DNA from: Diploptera punctata
Lineage: Eukaryota; Arthropoda; Insecta; Blattodea; Blaberidae
Assembly: GCA_030220185.1 (NCBI GenBank)
Contig: JASPKZ010005708.1
Location: 818,501-882,500, forward strand
Length of the DNA: 64,000 nt
Direction of reading: 5' to 3'
The position numbers and the translations under genes were made by a program. Every line of letters begins with the position of its first letter. The stretch's first letter is position 1. The notes beneath the pieces were generated by a model. The model worked only from the letters and a program-made list of their open reading frames with translations. It ran no database searches and was not told the origin of the DNA. Shown here one piece after another: positions 55,661 through 64,000 of the stretch.

Positions 55661-55662
55661 TC

Positions 55663-55850
55663 CGTCTTAGATTAAGCTTAGCAATAAGGACTCTCCTGGC
55701 ACACCACTATCATCATCGTCCATCATACCATCGGGACAGCGTAATTGCTCCTTCCAGGCGCCCCAACCTCAGAAGTGGGTTACATTTACGCCAATGCCAG
55801 GAGAGTACACCAGAAATGTCGAAATGACGATGGCATTGAATAAAAAATGT
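55663..55850 (+). mobile_element. SINE-E 3' body
   Basis: cgtaattgctccttccaggc, gccccaacctcagaagtggg and cgccaatgccaggagagt match 8795-8870. No SINE-E head is present. It follows SINE-A without a gap. Confidence 0.65.
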
Positions 55851-56073
55851 TAGCATTTAGAATGATTTTAGTACCAAAAATCTGTTACAATTTAGAATTT
55901 TTTTAGTACCAAATATTATAAATAATTGCATTTATTTTTTGTTGTTACTGGTCTCTTTATTTTCGCACAAGTTTATACAGATTTATAAAAAATGTGGTAA
56001 TTATTCATTAAATGAGGTTAGAATCTTCCCGAATTACGTTATAGAAATGAGCCGCCCAATCTCTCCAGATTAA

Positions 56074-56075
<2 letters not shown>

Positions 56076-56115
<40 letters not shown>

Positions 56116-56117
56116 TT
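56076..56117. repeat. (TAA)n microsatellite, left of SINE-B
   Basis: About 13 units. The same repeat continues right of the SINE-B at 56515. Confidence 0.95.
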
Positions 56118-56514
56118 GTTGTAAGCCTATGTTTTCCCTTTACAGAGATTTAGGCACTCTCCCCCTACAGGGAAGAATTTGAACCATACTAATTTAGTTA
56201 CACTTGTTTTCGTATATATGTCATTTTGAGTGGTACGTGGTCAGCGTTCTGCCTCATACTGACATCTAGGAAACCAAGGTAGTACTAGGACGGGAAAATT
56301 CGGTAAATTTTGCTTAGAGGCCTTTCATTCAGGCTTAAGGATTTTTTACGAGCCTGAAAATCTTCAGACTCGGGACCCACAGCTTAAAGTCCCTCCCGGA
56401 GGACTTGCTCCTTGGATTTTTCCGTCCTAAAAATCCATCGACCCCGGCCGGGTTTGAACCCGCGAACCTCGGGACCAGAGGCAAGGAGCATAACCACTAG
56501 TCCACCGCGGCCGA
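56118..56514 (-). mobile_element. SINE-B, full length, within (TAA)n
   Basis: A near-consensus minus-strand copy from ggccgcggtggactagtgg to cataggcttac. Its 3' tail (aacaac) merges into ATT repeats. TAA repeats also border its 5' side, so it sits inside the microsatellite. Confidence 0.93.
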
Positions 56515-56515
56515 C

Positions 56516-56581
<66 letters not shown>
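56515..56581. repeat. (TAA)n microsatellite, right of SINE-B
   Basis: About 22 units. Poly-Ile reading across it is an artefact. Confidence 0.95.
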
Positions 56582-56582
<1 letters not shown>

Positions 56583-57765
56583 TAGCCGAGAGAGCAGTGA
56601 AAAGGTAAAATTTCAATTTCTTCGTGTTTTTTATATATTATAAATATTTCTTTCTCCAAAACATGCCCCTGTAGTTTGACAAAAACGCGCGGCGTTAACG
56701 TAATATCAAAGTTTAACTAGGTGACATATTTACAGACTTTCATCTAATTGAAACCAAATTCTGGCTTGGGTAAAAAAGGGATTTATGTAACAGGGCTAAT
56801 GTTAATTATAGAATTATAGCCTTACATAGCAACTAATCTGGAATCAATGAATTTGAAATTTATAGAAAATGTTTACTCTTACATTTATTGCGAATTAATG
56901 CATTGACGAATACAGTAAGCTGATCGGTGCCCGCTCTATTATTGTTATGAACCAATTAATATTTTGACTAAATCTTATTTACGGACAATTTAAAATGTGA
57001 GGCCTTGTTGCACGTAGTATCTTCCGCTGTATTCAGTTGACTGTGTGTTAAGATAATGACAATTTGAAGTTAAAACTATGATGAAATGGGTTATAATAAG
57101 GCCGGTTCCGAAATTTGAACTCGGGAATTTCCAATATGATTCTCAAACACTTTTCAATAAGATAAATTAATATTTTAATACATTCACACTAAATGTGTAC
57201 TTATTACGATGTGACACTTCACTTTGTTACTAACAAACAAATAAATCGCATTTAAAAGATAGGTTCAGAAAACAAAAATTAATCAAATAAAGTACCCTTA
57301 AAATTGAATAAGACGAAAATATGCAATATAAGACAACTACGTATCATCCTTTGACATAGGCCTGCCATAAGTTTTTAAAAATGTCTCATCAAATTGGCCC
57401 GGAAAGTTATCTTAACCTTAGTAAACTAATAAAAACGAACAAGAATGAGAAAATTAGCGACGATAAATAAACAGGAATTTATCAGGTAAGATGTGCGGAT
57501 TATAAAAAAAATACATAAGGGAAACACAAAAGAAACTTGAACATCACGATGAAGGAAAACCTTAACAATACAAAGAAATGGGGAAAATAGAAAAATATGC
57601 AGTAGGTCGTGGTGAATTCCACGTAACGTTTGCCATAACACAAGGCAATTAAAGTTTCTTCGTTGCTTCCTACAGTAGTATATGGACTATTAAAAGATTT
57701 TGCAACATTTTTCCCAAAAAAATCAGAATACGAACAAACCTGTACGCAATAAAGGATTGTTTATT
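56582..57765. other. No gene seen
   Basis: AT-rich. The 71-codon minus frame at 57426-57641 is Phe/Leu-rich without a recognised motif. Confidence 0.5.
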
Positions 57766-57794
57766 TATTACACGCTTTAAATTAGCTTGACCTG

Positions 57795-57873
<79 letters not shown>

Positions 57874-58401
57874 GCAACGGAATCTTTCAACGCGATTTTC
57901 ACCCACTTAAAATCATTGGATCGACTTGAAACTTTGTATACTTGTAAAGGACCCGTGGCAATACAATAATTTCATATTTTGTTCTAAAATCCTGGCCAGA
58001 ATCATCAGAAAATCAAAAAAAAGTGTCTTTGTATCTATGTAACGGAATCTTTGAACACGATTTTCACCCACTTAGAAACATTGGATCGACTTGAAACTTT
58101 GTATACTTGTAAAGGACCCGTGACAATACAATAATTTCATATTTGTTTCTAAAATCCTGGCCAGAATCGTCAGAAAATCAAAAAAAAGTGTCTTTGTATC
58201 TATGTAACGGAATCTTTGAACACGATTTTCACCCACTTAGAAACATTGGATCGACTTGAAACTTTGTATACTTGTAAAGGACCCGTGACAATACAATAAT
58301 TTCATATTTTGTTTCTAAAATCCTGGCCAGAATCATCAGAAAATCAAAAAAAATGAAAACTGGTATAATAGGTTGCGGACTTGTCGACTTTTTAGTCAAT
58401 C

Positions 58402-58492
58402 GTTGTAAGAGCTCAGTTGGTAGAGCGGTGAACTCTAGTGGTATATAATTTCAGTAATCCATAGGTCGCTGGTTCAAATCCGGCTGGGAGGA
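58402..58492 (+). pseudogene. tRNA-Tyr-like pseudogene with intron, inside TTP copy 3
   Basis: D-arm gagctcagttggtagagc, anticodon arm gtgaactctag, an 18-nt intron-like insert (tggtatataatttcagta), then atccataggtc and the T-arm gctggttcaaatccggc. This matches eukaryotic tRNA-Tyr organisation (intron after position 37). The anticodon triplet is CTA (58435-58437). The acceptor stem pairs poorly (gttgtaa against tgggagg), so it should not mature normally. Confidence 0.68.
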
Positions 58493-58604
58493 TTTTTTTA
58501 GAAGAGTATTACTTTTAGCTCATACTACAATAGTATCGAATTTAAATATATTTACATTTTTATCTTATTCTGTAAAATATTAAAACTAAAAAATAAAAAA
58601 TAAA

Positions 58605-59085
58605 TAATAGAGTTTTAAAAAACTAAAACAACACGCTTTATTAGAAAACCGAACTAAAAAAAAAAAAAAGAAAAATAATTTTAATTTCCAACACGCTTGG
58701 GATAAAATCAAAGTGGTCAACAAAAAAATCATCTCCAACACATATTGAATAAAACTAGAGTTATCAACAAAAAGAAAATAATTTTACCATCAAAAGCGTG
58801 GGGTGCTTTTTATGATTTTTACATTTTCGTCTTAGAGACTTTACTTGTACCAATATCTGTTTATTATCAAATATATTAATTGATATAGAGCACCCCACGC
58901 TTTTGATGGTAAAATTATTTTCTTGTTGTTGATAACTCTAATTTTATTCTATATGTGTTGGAGATGATTTTTTTGTTGGCCACTTTGATTTTATCCCAAG
59001 CGTGTTGGAAATTAAAATTATTTTTCATTTTTTTAGTTCGGTTTTCTAATAAAGCGTGTTGTTTTAGATTTTTAAAACTATTATT
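58605..59085. repeat. Long foldback (palindrome) of TTP copy 3
   Basis: The left arm begins agttttaaaaaactaaaaca and the right arm ends gttttagatttttaaaacta. Arms of about 195-200 bp pair over most of their length, with a loop of about 85 bp. A transcript would form a long hairpin. Confidence 0.9.
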
Positions 59086-59088
59086 TAT

Positions 59089-60155
59089 CTTAATTAAAAC
59101 TCTTACATCACGCAGAAGCATTAGTTGTTATGTAAGTTGTCCATTATTTTGTGCAATTAGTGACTAAAGTTTATTAGAAGATAAAACTCAAAACATTTAT
59201 TTTTTAACTCCTCTTATGTATACTACAGTCACAAATGCTTATTGAAATAAAATTGAAAACTTCACAGAGATTATTTTACTCTCACTCTGCATTGTACAGT
59301 TACGTCAGTTACCGATATAAAAAAGAATCCATATTTCTGTTAAAGAGATTGTGACCTAAATATGAATGTTTTGAAGAGAAAAAGTAATATCCTACCATCT
59401 GAAGGCTGAAAAAATGAAAATGTTATTTTATTCTGTTGAAATTGTTGCATCAGATCTATGGAATTCACCTTGATTTAAGCTTGATAAAAAACACAGAATA
59501 TTAAATAAAGGAAAATTAATAAAATAGAGAAATCTAAACTACTCACTTTTTTGGGAGTAAAGTCTACAACCTAAAATACAAAGATAAAATAATGCATCTT
59601 GAAATGTCCCGGGATAAAAATATTTAATTTGGGAATTTATCGTCCACCAACAGAGGAAGGAAGAGTACATGAATACCAACTGAGAAATCAACATTTCTTG
59701 TATCATATAGGTTGTATTTTTGCTTTATTTCCATTAGAGTTAGGGGCAGCACAGCAAAATCTGTAAAAAATCTTAATATATACCTATTTCATATATATCA
59801 TAAAGCACTCAACCCAACAAGTTTACCATTTATTTTCTTTTTGATAAAAATGTGGGCTTACCGTAGATTATTTGGTAATCGATAAATATTGTAACACAAA
59901 ACGAAATATATTCACTCCAAATCAGTCTTGGGCTTACATAATGGCTTCCAAAGTTTGAGCCCAAGAACAACTTTTGCTTTCAAAATTAATGTTAGTTTGC
60001 GCTAAAAAATTCCATTAAACACAAAAATAAAAAAAAGAAGTCATTCCCACTCATGACACGTAACACAAAAGTAAACTTCGGGAGTGAAGAGCATTTGAAT
60101 AGCTGTTAAAAGGTAGTCGTTACGGAGTTAATTATGCCAGTTACAATATATACAG
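59089..60155. other. No gene seen
   Basis: AT-rich, no motif-bearing frame, no recognised repeat. Confidence 0.5.
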
Positions 60156-60157
60156 CC

Positions 60158-60159
<2 letters not shown>

Positions 60160-60213
<54 letters not shown>

Positions 60214-60270
60214 TATTATATTATTATTATTATTATTATTATATTATATTATTATAATATTATTATTATA

Positions 60271-60329
<59 letters not shown>

Positions 60330-60330
60330 T
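60160..60330. repeat. (TTA)n microsatellite, interrupted
   Basis: About 170 bp of TTA units with TA slips. The poly-Tyr frame across it is an artefact. Confidence 0.97.
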
Positions 60331-61610
60331 ACTGAGACCTAGGAACAACTTCAACCAGAAAATTGATTCGAATGGAGATTCTACGGGAGTCCTTAAAGTG
60401 TGTAAGATCTAATTTTTTGAGCGACATTTCTGCTCCCAGCGGCGCTAATATCACAGCGTTATCAAACCTCCTCCCACTGGCTGTCAGTGTTCAATTGCAC
60501 CAAACCTAAATAATTTTATTTTCACTATCGGCGATATGTTAGTCGCATGTATACCATACGAAGGTGTTTTGATAAAGGTAACTTGATACCAATTATAACT
60601 GTTATGATCAATATGCAAGTATCCGTTCCATACACTGATCAGCAAGTAAAACACAAGACGGCGAACCCCGGAAATCATATGGCAAGTGTGGATTGTGATT
60701 GGTCAACAGTATAACGAGCCTCTACAATTGTACGATAGCCTACGCACGCGCTGTCAATCACTTTGGAAAATCTCACGGACTATAAGTGATGGAAAACATA
60801 AAGTGTGTATGAAGTTGGTGGTACCTCATATCATGTTTTAATAAAACAATAATAGTTCATCGATTCAACGTAACAGTATAATACTAGGATACTAACGCTA
60901 TGCTCCTAGTGGCGTCATGGGAGGTCTTGAGATTGACGCTGCTTAGTTGACCCTGGTTAGCCTGCCATTTTGTGTCTTGGAGCGTTTAGAAAAGAAGGTC
61001 AAAAGCTTGCACGCTCCAAGATTCCACGATGCGCTTTGAATACTAAATATACTTGTGAAACCATAAAATTGATGTTGGAGGCATAAAAAATCTTGTAAAT
61101 TATCTATGAGATGTAATAAATGAGGACAAATATAGTTCAATACAAATGTTGTTGATACAAGTTTTTTCGTGTTTTGTTTGAATCAGATTTTTAAAAAAAA
61201 TGTATGCAGTCACCACCAACAGCACCAACCGTGCAGGTTAATTATAGATTTAAGAAATTGTATTAATAATAGTCTCAAATATTAAAGGTAATCATTAAAA
61301 ATGTTGACCACCAACTTTTTAGTGGATACGATCATATCGAAGCAACAACCTATTTATTATATTATCCAAATAACAAAATAGCTTGCATAATATGTTGCAA
61401 CACATGTCTCTCTGAGTTGAGTACTTGCTGTGACATCCAACGCTCGCGTCGTGTCACATGTAAATCAAGCCTCTTAATGCTCGATAGAAATCAGTGTTTG
61501 TTATTTTCTCGTAGTTATAAAGTGGCCACTTGCTTATAAATTATATGTTTCAATCTCATTACTCTTCCTTCTTTTGTTGTAATTATAATCATCGCGGATA
61601 TATGAACCGA
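60331..61610. other. No gene seen
   Basis: Slightly less AT-rich around 60660-60960. Two short frames (60484-60678 and 60943-61140, both minus) have no motif. An inverted CCAAT box (tgattggtcaac) lies at about 60698, without other promoter evidence. Confidence 0.45.
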
Positions 61611-61611
61611 T

Positions 61612-61775
61612 TAAGGAAGGTAGCGTGTGGAGAAGAAGATAAAACACTGTGCTATATGAGCTGTATAAGGAACCATGTATTTCCATGATAGTTAAACTTG
61701 AGTGGGCAGAGCATGTTTATCGCATTGAGAATGAACGTATCCGAAAGAAAATTCTCTATACAACTACTAGAAGTC
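61612..61775 (+). pseudogene. LINE ORF2 tail, 5' piece
   Basis: The frame reads ELYKEPCISMIVKLEWAEHV, YRIENERIRKKIL, the 'LY..P.I...I...RL.W.GHV.RM' region of arthropod LINE ORF2. The expected following GRP..RW segment is found 470 bp further on, at 62244. Confidence 0.7.
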
Positions 61776-62243
61776 CCGGCCACGTTGCTGTGGCTATGGT
61801 ATACGTTAACATTTTTAATTAAGTTGCTGTCTTTCAGCCAGATTACTTAAAACTAATACTTACACAGGAAATTAATAATATTGAAAATAAAATAAACACT
61901 GAACAGACTTAAATTATGAAATAATCAATATTTGTAATTCAATTGAAATTCGCGGTTGCAACAAAAAGCACAGCCATCTGGTTAAATAATAAACCAATTA
62001 CCTTACACCGTCATCTGTTAGAATCGTATGGAACTCACAGATAATTACAACTCTTTGTTAAATAATAAACAAATAGTTTGCAATAAAAAATAATGCGACT
62101 ATAAATTTACTTATAAACAACCGTAGGTCTCAAGTTGGATCAAACAGCACACAGTATGCAAAATTTTATTAAAATCGGTTCAGTAGTTTAGGATTCCATC
62201 GCGGACAAGCAACGTGACACGTAATTTTTATATATTAAGATTA
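61776..62243 (+). mobile_element. Retroposon inserted within the LINE tail
   Basis: The 3' portion has tatgcaaaattttattaaaa, tcggttcagtagtttaggat and ccatcgcggacaagcaacgt, ending ttttatatattaagat. That string order is common at the 3' ends of insect RTE-type LINEs and SINEs. It separates two pieces of one LINE tail, so it is probably an insertion. The left boundary is approximate. Confidence 0.5.
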
Positions 62244-62432
62244 AGATAAGGGTCAAGAGAAGAGTGGGAAGACCGAAGAACAGATGGTTTGTTGCTGTGG
62301 ATAAGGATGCAAAGAAAATTCTAGGAGTGAGGAATTGGAAAAGGAAGACACTGAGTAGGCAGATTTGGAGGGGCTTCATACAGGAGGCTAAGGCCGGACA
62401 TCGAGCTGTAGCGCCATAGAAGAAGAATGGGA
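62244..62432 (+). pseudogene. LINE ORF2 tail, 3' piece
   Basis: The frame reads KIRVKRRVGRPKNRW, VDKDAKKILGVRNWKRK, QIWRGFIQEAKAGHRAVAP, stop, then agaagaagaat. This is the terminal 'GRP..RW.D.V..D...L.....W...A' segment. It probably continues the piece at 61612-61775. Confidence 0.75.
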
Positions 62433-62714
62433 CTTACTCTGGGGTTATAAGTAGGTGCAGATACTCTAAACAACACATTAAATTGGTACAGTGGCGGGAC
62501 TCCTTGGATCGTTTGTTAGCAATAAGTAGCATATATTCCAAAATATAGCGGGGATGCAACACAAGACAAGGGATACATGCCTAAGGTGCAGATTTATAAT
62601 ACCCCATCCCGCTGGAAGTTGAACTCGGGCTGCCATCTTGGAAGCTAGAACGAATATACCGACCACGAATGACTATGGACCTACATGAAGTCTATGACGT
62701 TATTACTATATATA
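62433..62714. other. No gene seen
   Basis: A weak minus-strand tRNA-like string near 62610 (gttgaactcggg on the plus strand) is not convincing. Confidence 0.4.
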
Positions 62715-63183
62715 TTTATTCCGGAAATTCAGAACGCTACCTTGAAAGATATGTCACAATTGGTCTCAGGTCTTAAACTAATTTAAGATTTTACAGTGCA
62801 CTGGTTATTTGTAAGACAGATGTCACGCGCCAGATATTTGTTAAACGTACCCGTATTTCGCATAACGGATGTGCAGTGAGGCCGAAAGAAAATTTCAGGT
62901 ACAGGTAGAAATCCCGGCGGCAGAAATCATATTTTATTGTTATTTCGCCTAACGAGAATTCAATGAAGTGGAAACTAATTTATTTCTCTCTGGCTTTTCG
63001 CCTTGTAAACTTTTTTTTCATCATGAAATGCAGAAATATCTTTCCGTTTCCGCGTTGGATAGATTCCGTTTTATACAAAATAAATACACGTAAAGTTACT
63101 ATTATTTCGCCGGGACAAATACATTTGTTCACATTGGACAGATTTCCGCATTATCCACGTTCCGGATTAAACAAGTTTTACTT
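62715..63183 (-). mobile_element. Tigger-like 5' terminal segment, inverted copy
   Basis: This is the reverse complement of the left about 480 bp of the Tigger-like element at 52804, from the terminal repeat (ggattaaacaagttttact at 63165-63183, last base changed) to ttattccggaaattca at 62717. In the 52.8-kb element that point lies just before the transposase ATG. The second terminal repeat and all coding sequence are absent. Confidence 0.85.
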
Positions 63184-63265
63184 TACTTCCAAATAGTTAG
63201 TACGTTTGTTTCTTTAAGAATAGACATACAGAATAAAATAGAAAGCATTTTAAAAATTAGAAAAA

Positions 63266-63340
63266 GTTAACCTCACCTGGAATCGAACCTGTGACCTCTT
63301 GCATACAAATCAAGCCACTAAGCACTGAGCTAAGCGTTCG
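63266..63340 (-). mobile_element. tRNA-like segment (tRNA pseudogene or SINE head)
   Basis: The minus strand reads cgcttagctcagtgcttagt, then an arm with tgatttgtatgcaagaggtc, then a B box acaggttcgattccaggt. A and B boxes have near-canonical spacing. The acceptor ends do not pair well, so an active tRNA gene is unlikely. Confidence 0.5.
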
Positions 63341-63770
63341 GTAGCTTGTTCTGCTTGAAAGAATGTTCTTCGAAGGAAGAGCAATTAGTTTACTCGTGTG
63401 AATCGTGCGTTAGACCTTAAATTATTCGAGACCAAGAGTTGCTCATTCTTTTTGTTGCTAAGTGCACATCCCTGCATGTATTAGGAGCTGAATCGAGTGT
63501 TGCGGGATTCGGCGCAGACGACGGGTAGTATAGGTTATCCAGTCTGACAATACAGGAGTTGCAGTACTTCCTTATAGTTTAAATGAGAGATTTGGCTCTG
63601 GATTTTAATGTATTCCCGTTAAAACGGAGATCATTTTTTGGACAGGGCATTTGTACCTCACAGGGATTCTCTGAAAGAAATTTCAAGGTAGGTTGGGGCA
63701 TGCAATTGTTGACAGTTACCTTGTCAGTTCTGATAAAATGTTTTAAATTATAATTTTATTATTACATTGT
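63341..63770. other. No gene seen
   Basis: No motif-bearing frame and no recognised repeat. Confidence 0.45.
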
Positions 63771-63776
63771 CATAAT

Positions 63777-64000
63777 CGGCCGCGGTGGACTAGTGGTTAT
63801 GCTTCTTGCCTCTGGTCCCGAGGGTCGCGGGTTCAAACCCGGCCGGGGTCGATGGATTTATTTAGGATTGGAAAAATCCAAGGAGCAAGTCCTCCGGGAG
63901 GGACTCTAAGCCGTGGGTCCCGAGTCTGAAGATTATCAGGCTCGTAAAAGATCCTTAAGCCTGAATGAAAAGGCCTCTAAGCAAAACTTACCGAATTTTC
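63777..64000 (+). mobile_element. SINE-B, runs off the window
   Basis: Head ggccgcggtggactagtgg, A-box-like gactagtggttatgc, B box gggttcaaacccg, and body as far as ccgaattttc at the window end. Confidence 0.93.

Larger units (their letters stand above)
57770..59088 (+). mobile_element. TTP composite repeat, copy 3 (best preserved)
   Basis: Starts acacgctttaaattagcttg. A long (TATC)n tract of about 19 units follows (57797-57873), then three tandem units starting tg(c/t)aacggaatctt at 57873, 58038 and 58203 (165 bp each). Next is the tRNA-like segment 58402-58492 and a foldback of about 480 bp (58605-59085). The start string acacgctttaaattag is roughly complementary to ctaataaagcgtgtt near the right end, so the whole unit may have terminal inverted repeats. 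Confidence 0.9.

Noticed and set aside
57787..57969. Ser-Ile-Tyr-Leu repeat protein
   Set aside because: The frame is created by the TATC tract and the first TTP tandem unit. No copy keeps a common reading frame.
60134..60412. Poly-Tyr/Ile open frame
   Set aside because: Translation of the (TTA)n microsatellite.
60690..60800. Possible promoter with an inverted CCAAT box
   Set aside because: There is no TATA, initiator or downstream gene evidence. The same box also occurs in all MITE-H copies.

Overview
This window looks like repeat-rich, AT-rich intergenic or intronic DNA from an insect nuclear genome. The combination of tRNA-derived SINEs, decayed non-LTR retrotransposons, Penelope-like fragments and mariner/Tc1/pogo DNA transposons resembles cockroaches (Blattodea, possibly Periplaneta). 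That placement is inference from recognised repeat styles, not from a search. I find no convincing host protein-coding gene. Every open frame with recognisable protein content belongs to a transposable element, and nearly all are frameshifted or truncated.

Layout. 0-10 kb: LINE-G 3' ends, SINE-A copies, a Penelope-like element (PLE) GIY-YIG fragment (3.6-4.1 kb), a 200-bp palindrome (5.2 kb), the first copy of a composite repeat (5.75-6.76 kb) and a hairpin MITE (7.65 kb). 10-16 kb: LINE tails, MITE-H copy 1 and a 1305-bp mariner with intact terminal repeats (14.3-15.7 kb). 16-26 kb: SINE-B copies inside microsatellites, a pogo/Tigger-like element filled with later insertions (18.9-21.3 kb), MITE-H copy 2, and a LINE-G copy with clear target-site duplications (24.4-25.4 kb). 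26-35 kb: SINE-D, SINE-C pieces, a near-identical 598-bp head-to-head PLE palindrome (28.2-28.8 kb), a local duplication (29.8/30.3 kb), and MITE-H copy 3 split by a LINE (33.0-34.5 kb). 35-45 kb: SINEs, long microsatellites and a broken Tc1-like transposase (40.9-42.0 kb). 45-52 kb: a long R1-clade-like LINE on the minus strand with ORF1, endonuclease, reverse transcriptase and C-terminal domain, its ORF1 split by SINE-C. 52-59 kb: a second Tigger-like element containing composite copy 2, then composite copy 3. 59-64 kb: a (TTA)n tract, a LINE tail interrupted by another retroposon, an inverted Tigger end and a SINE-B running off the window.

The most unusual structure is the three-copy composite at 5.75, 53.8 and 57.8 kb. 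Each copy has a TATC tract, about three tandem units of 165-167 bp, an intron-bearing tRNA-Tyr-like segment whose anticodon position reads CTA in two copies, and a foldback of up to about 480 bp. The next most interesting are the PLE palindromes with hammerhead-like motifs. Family names (SINE-A to -E, LINE-G, MITE-H, composite TTP) are local labels for this window.
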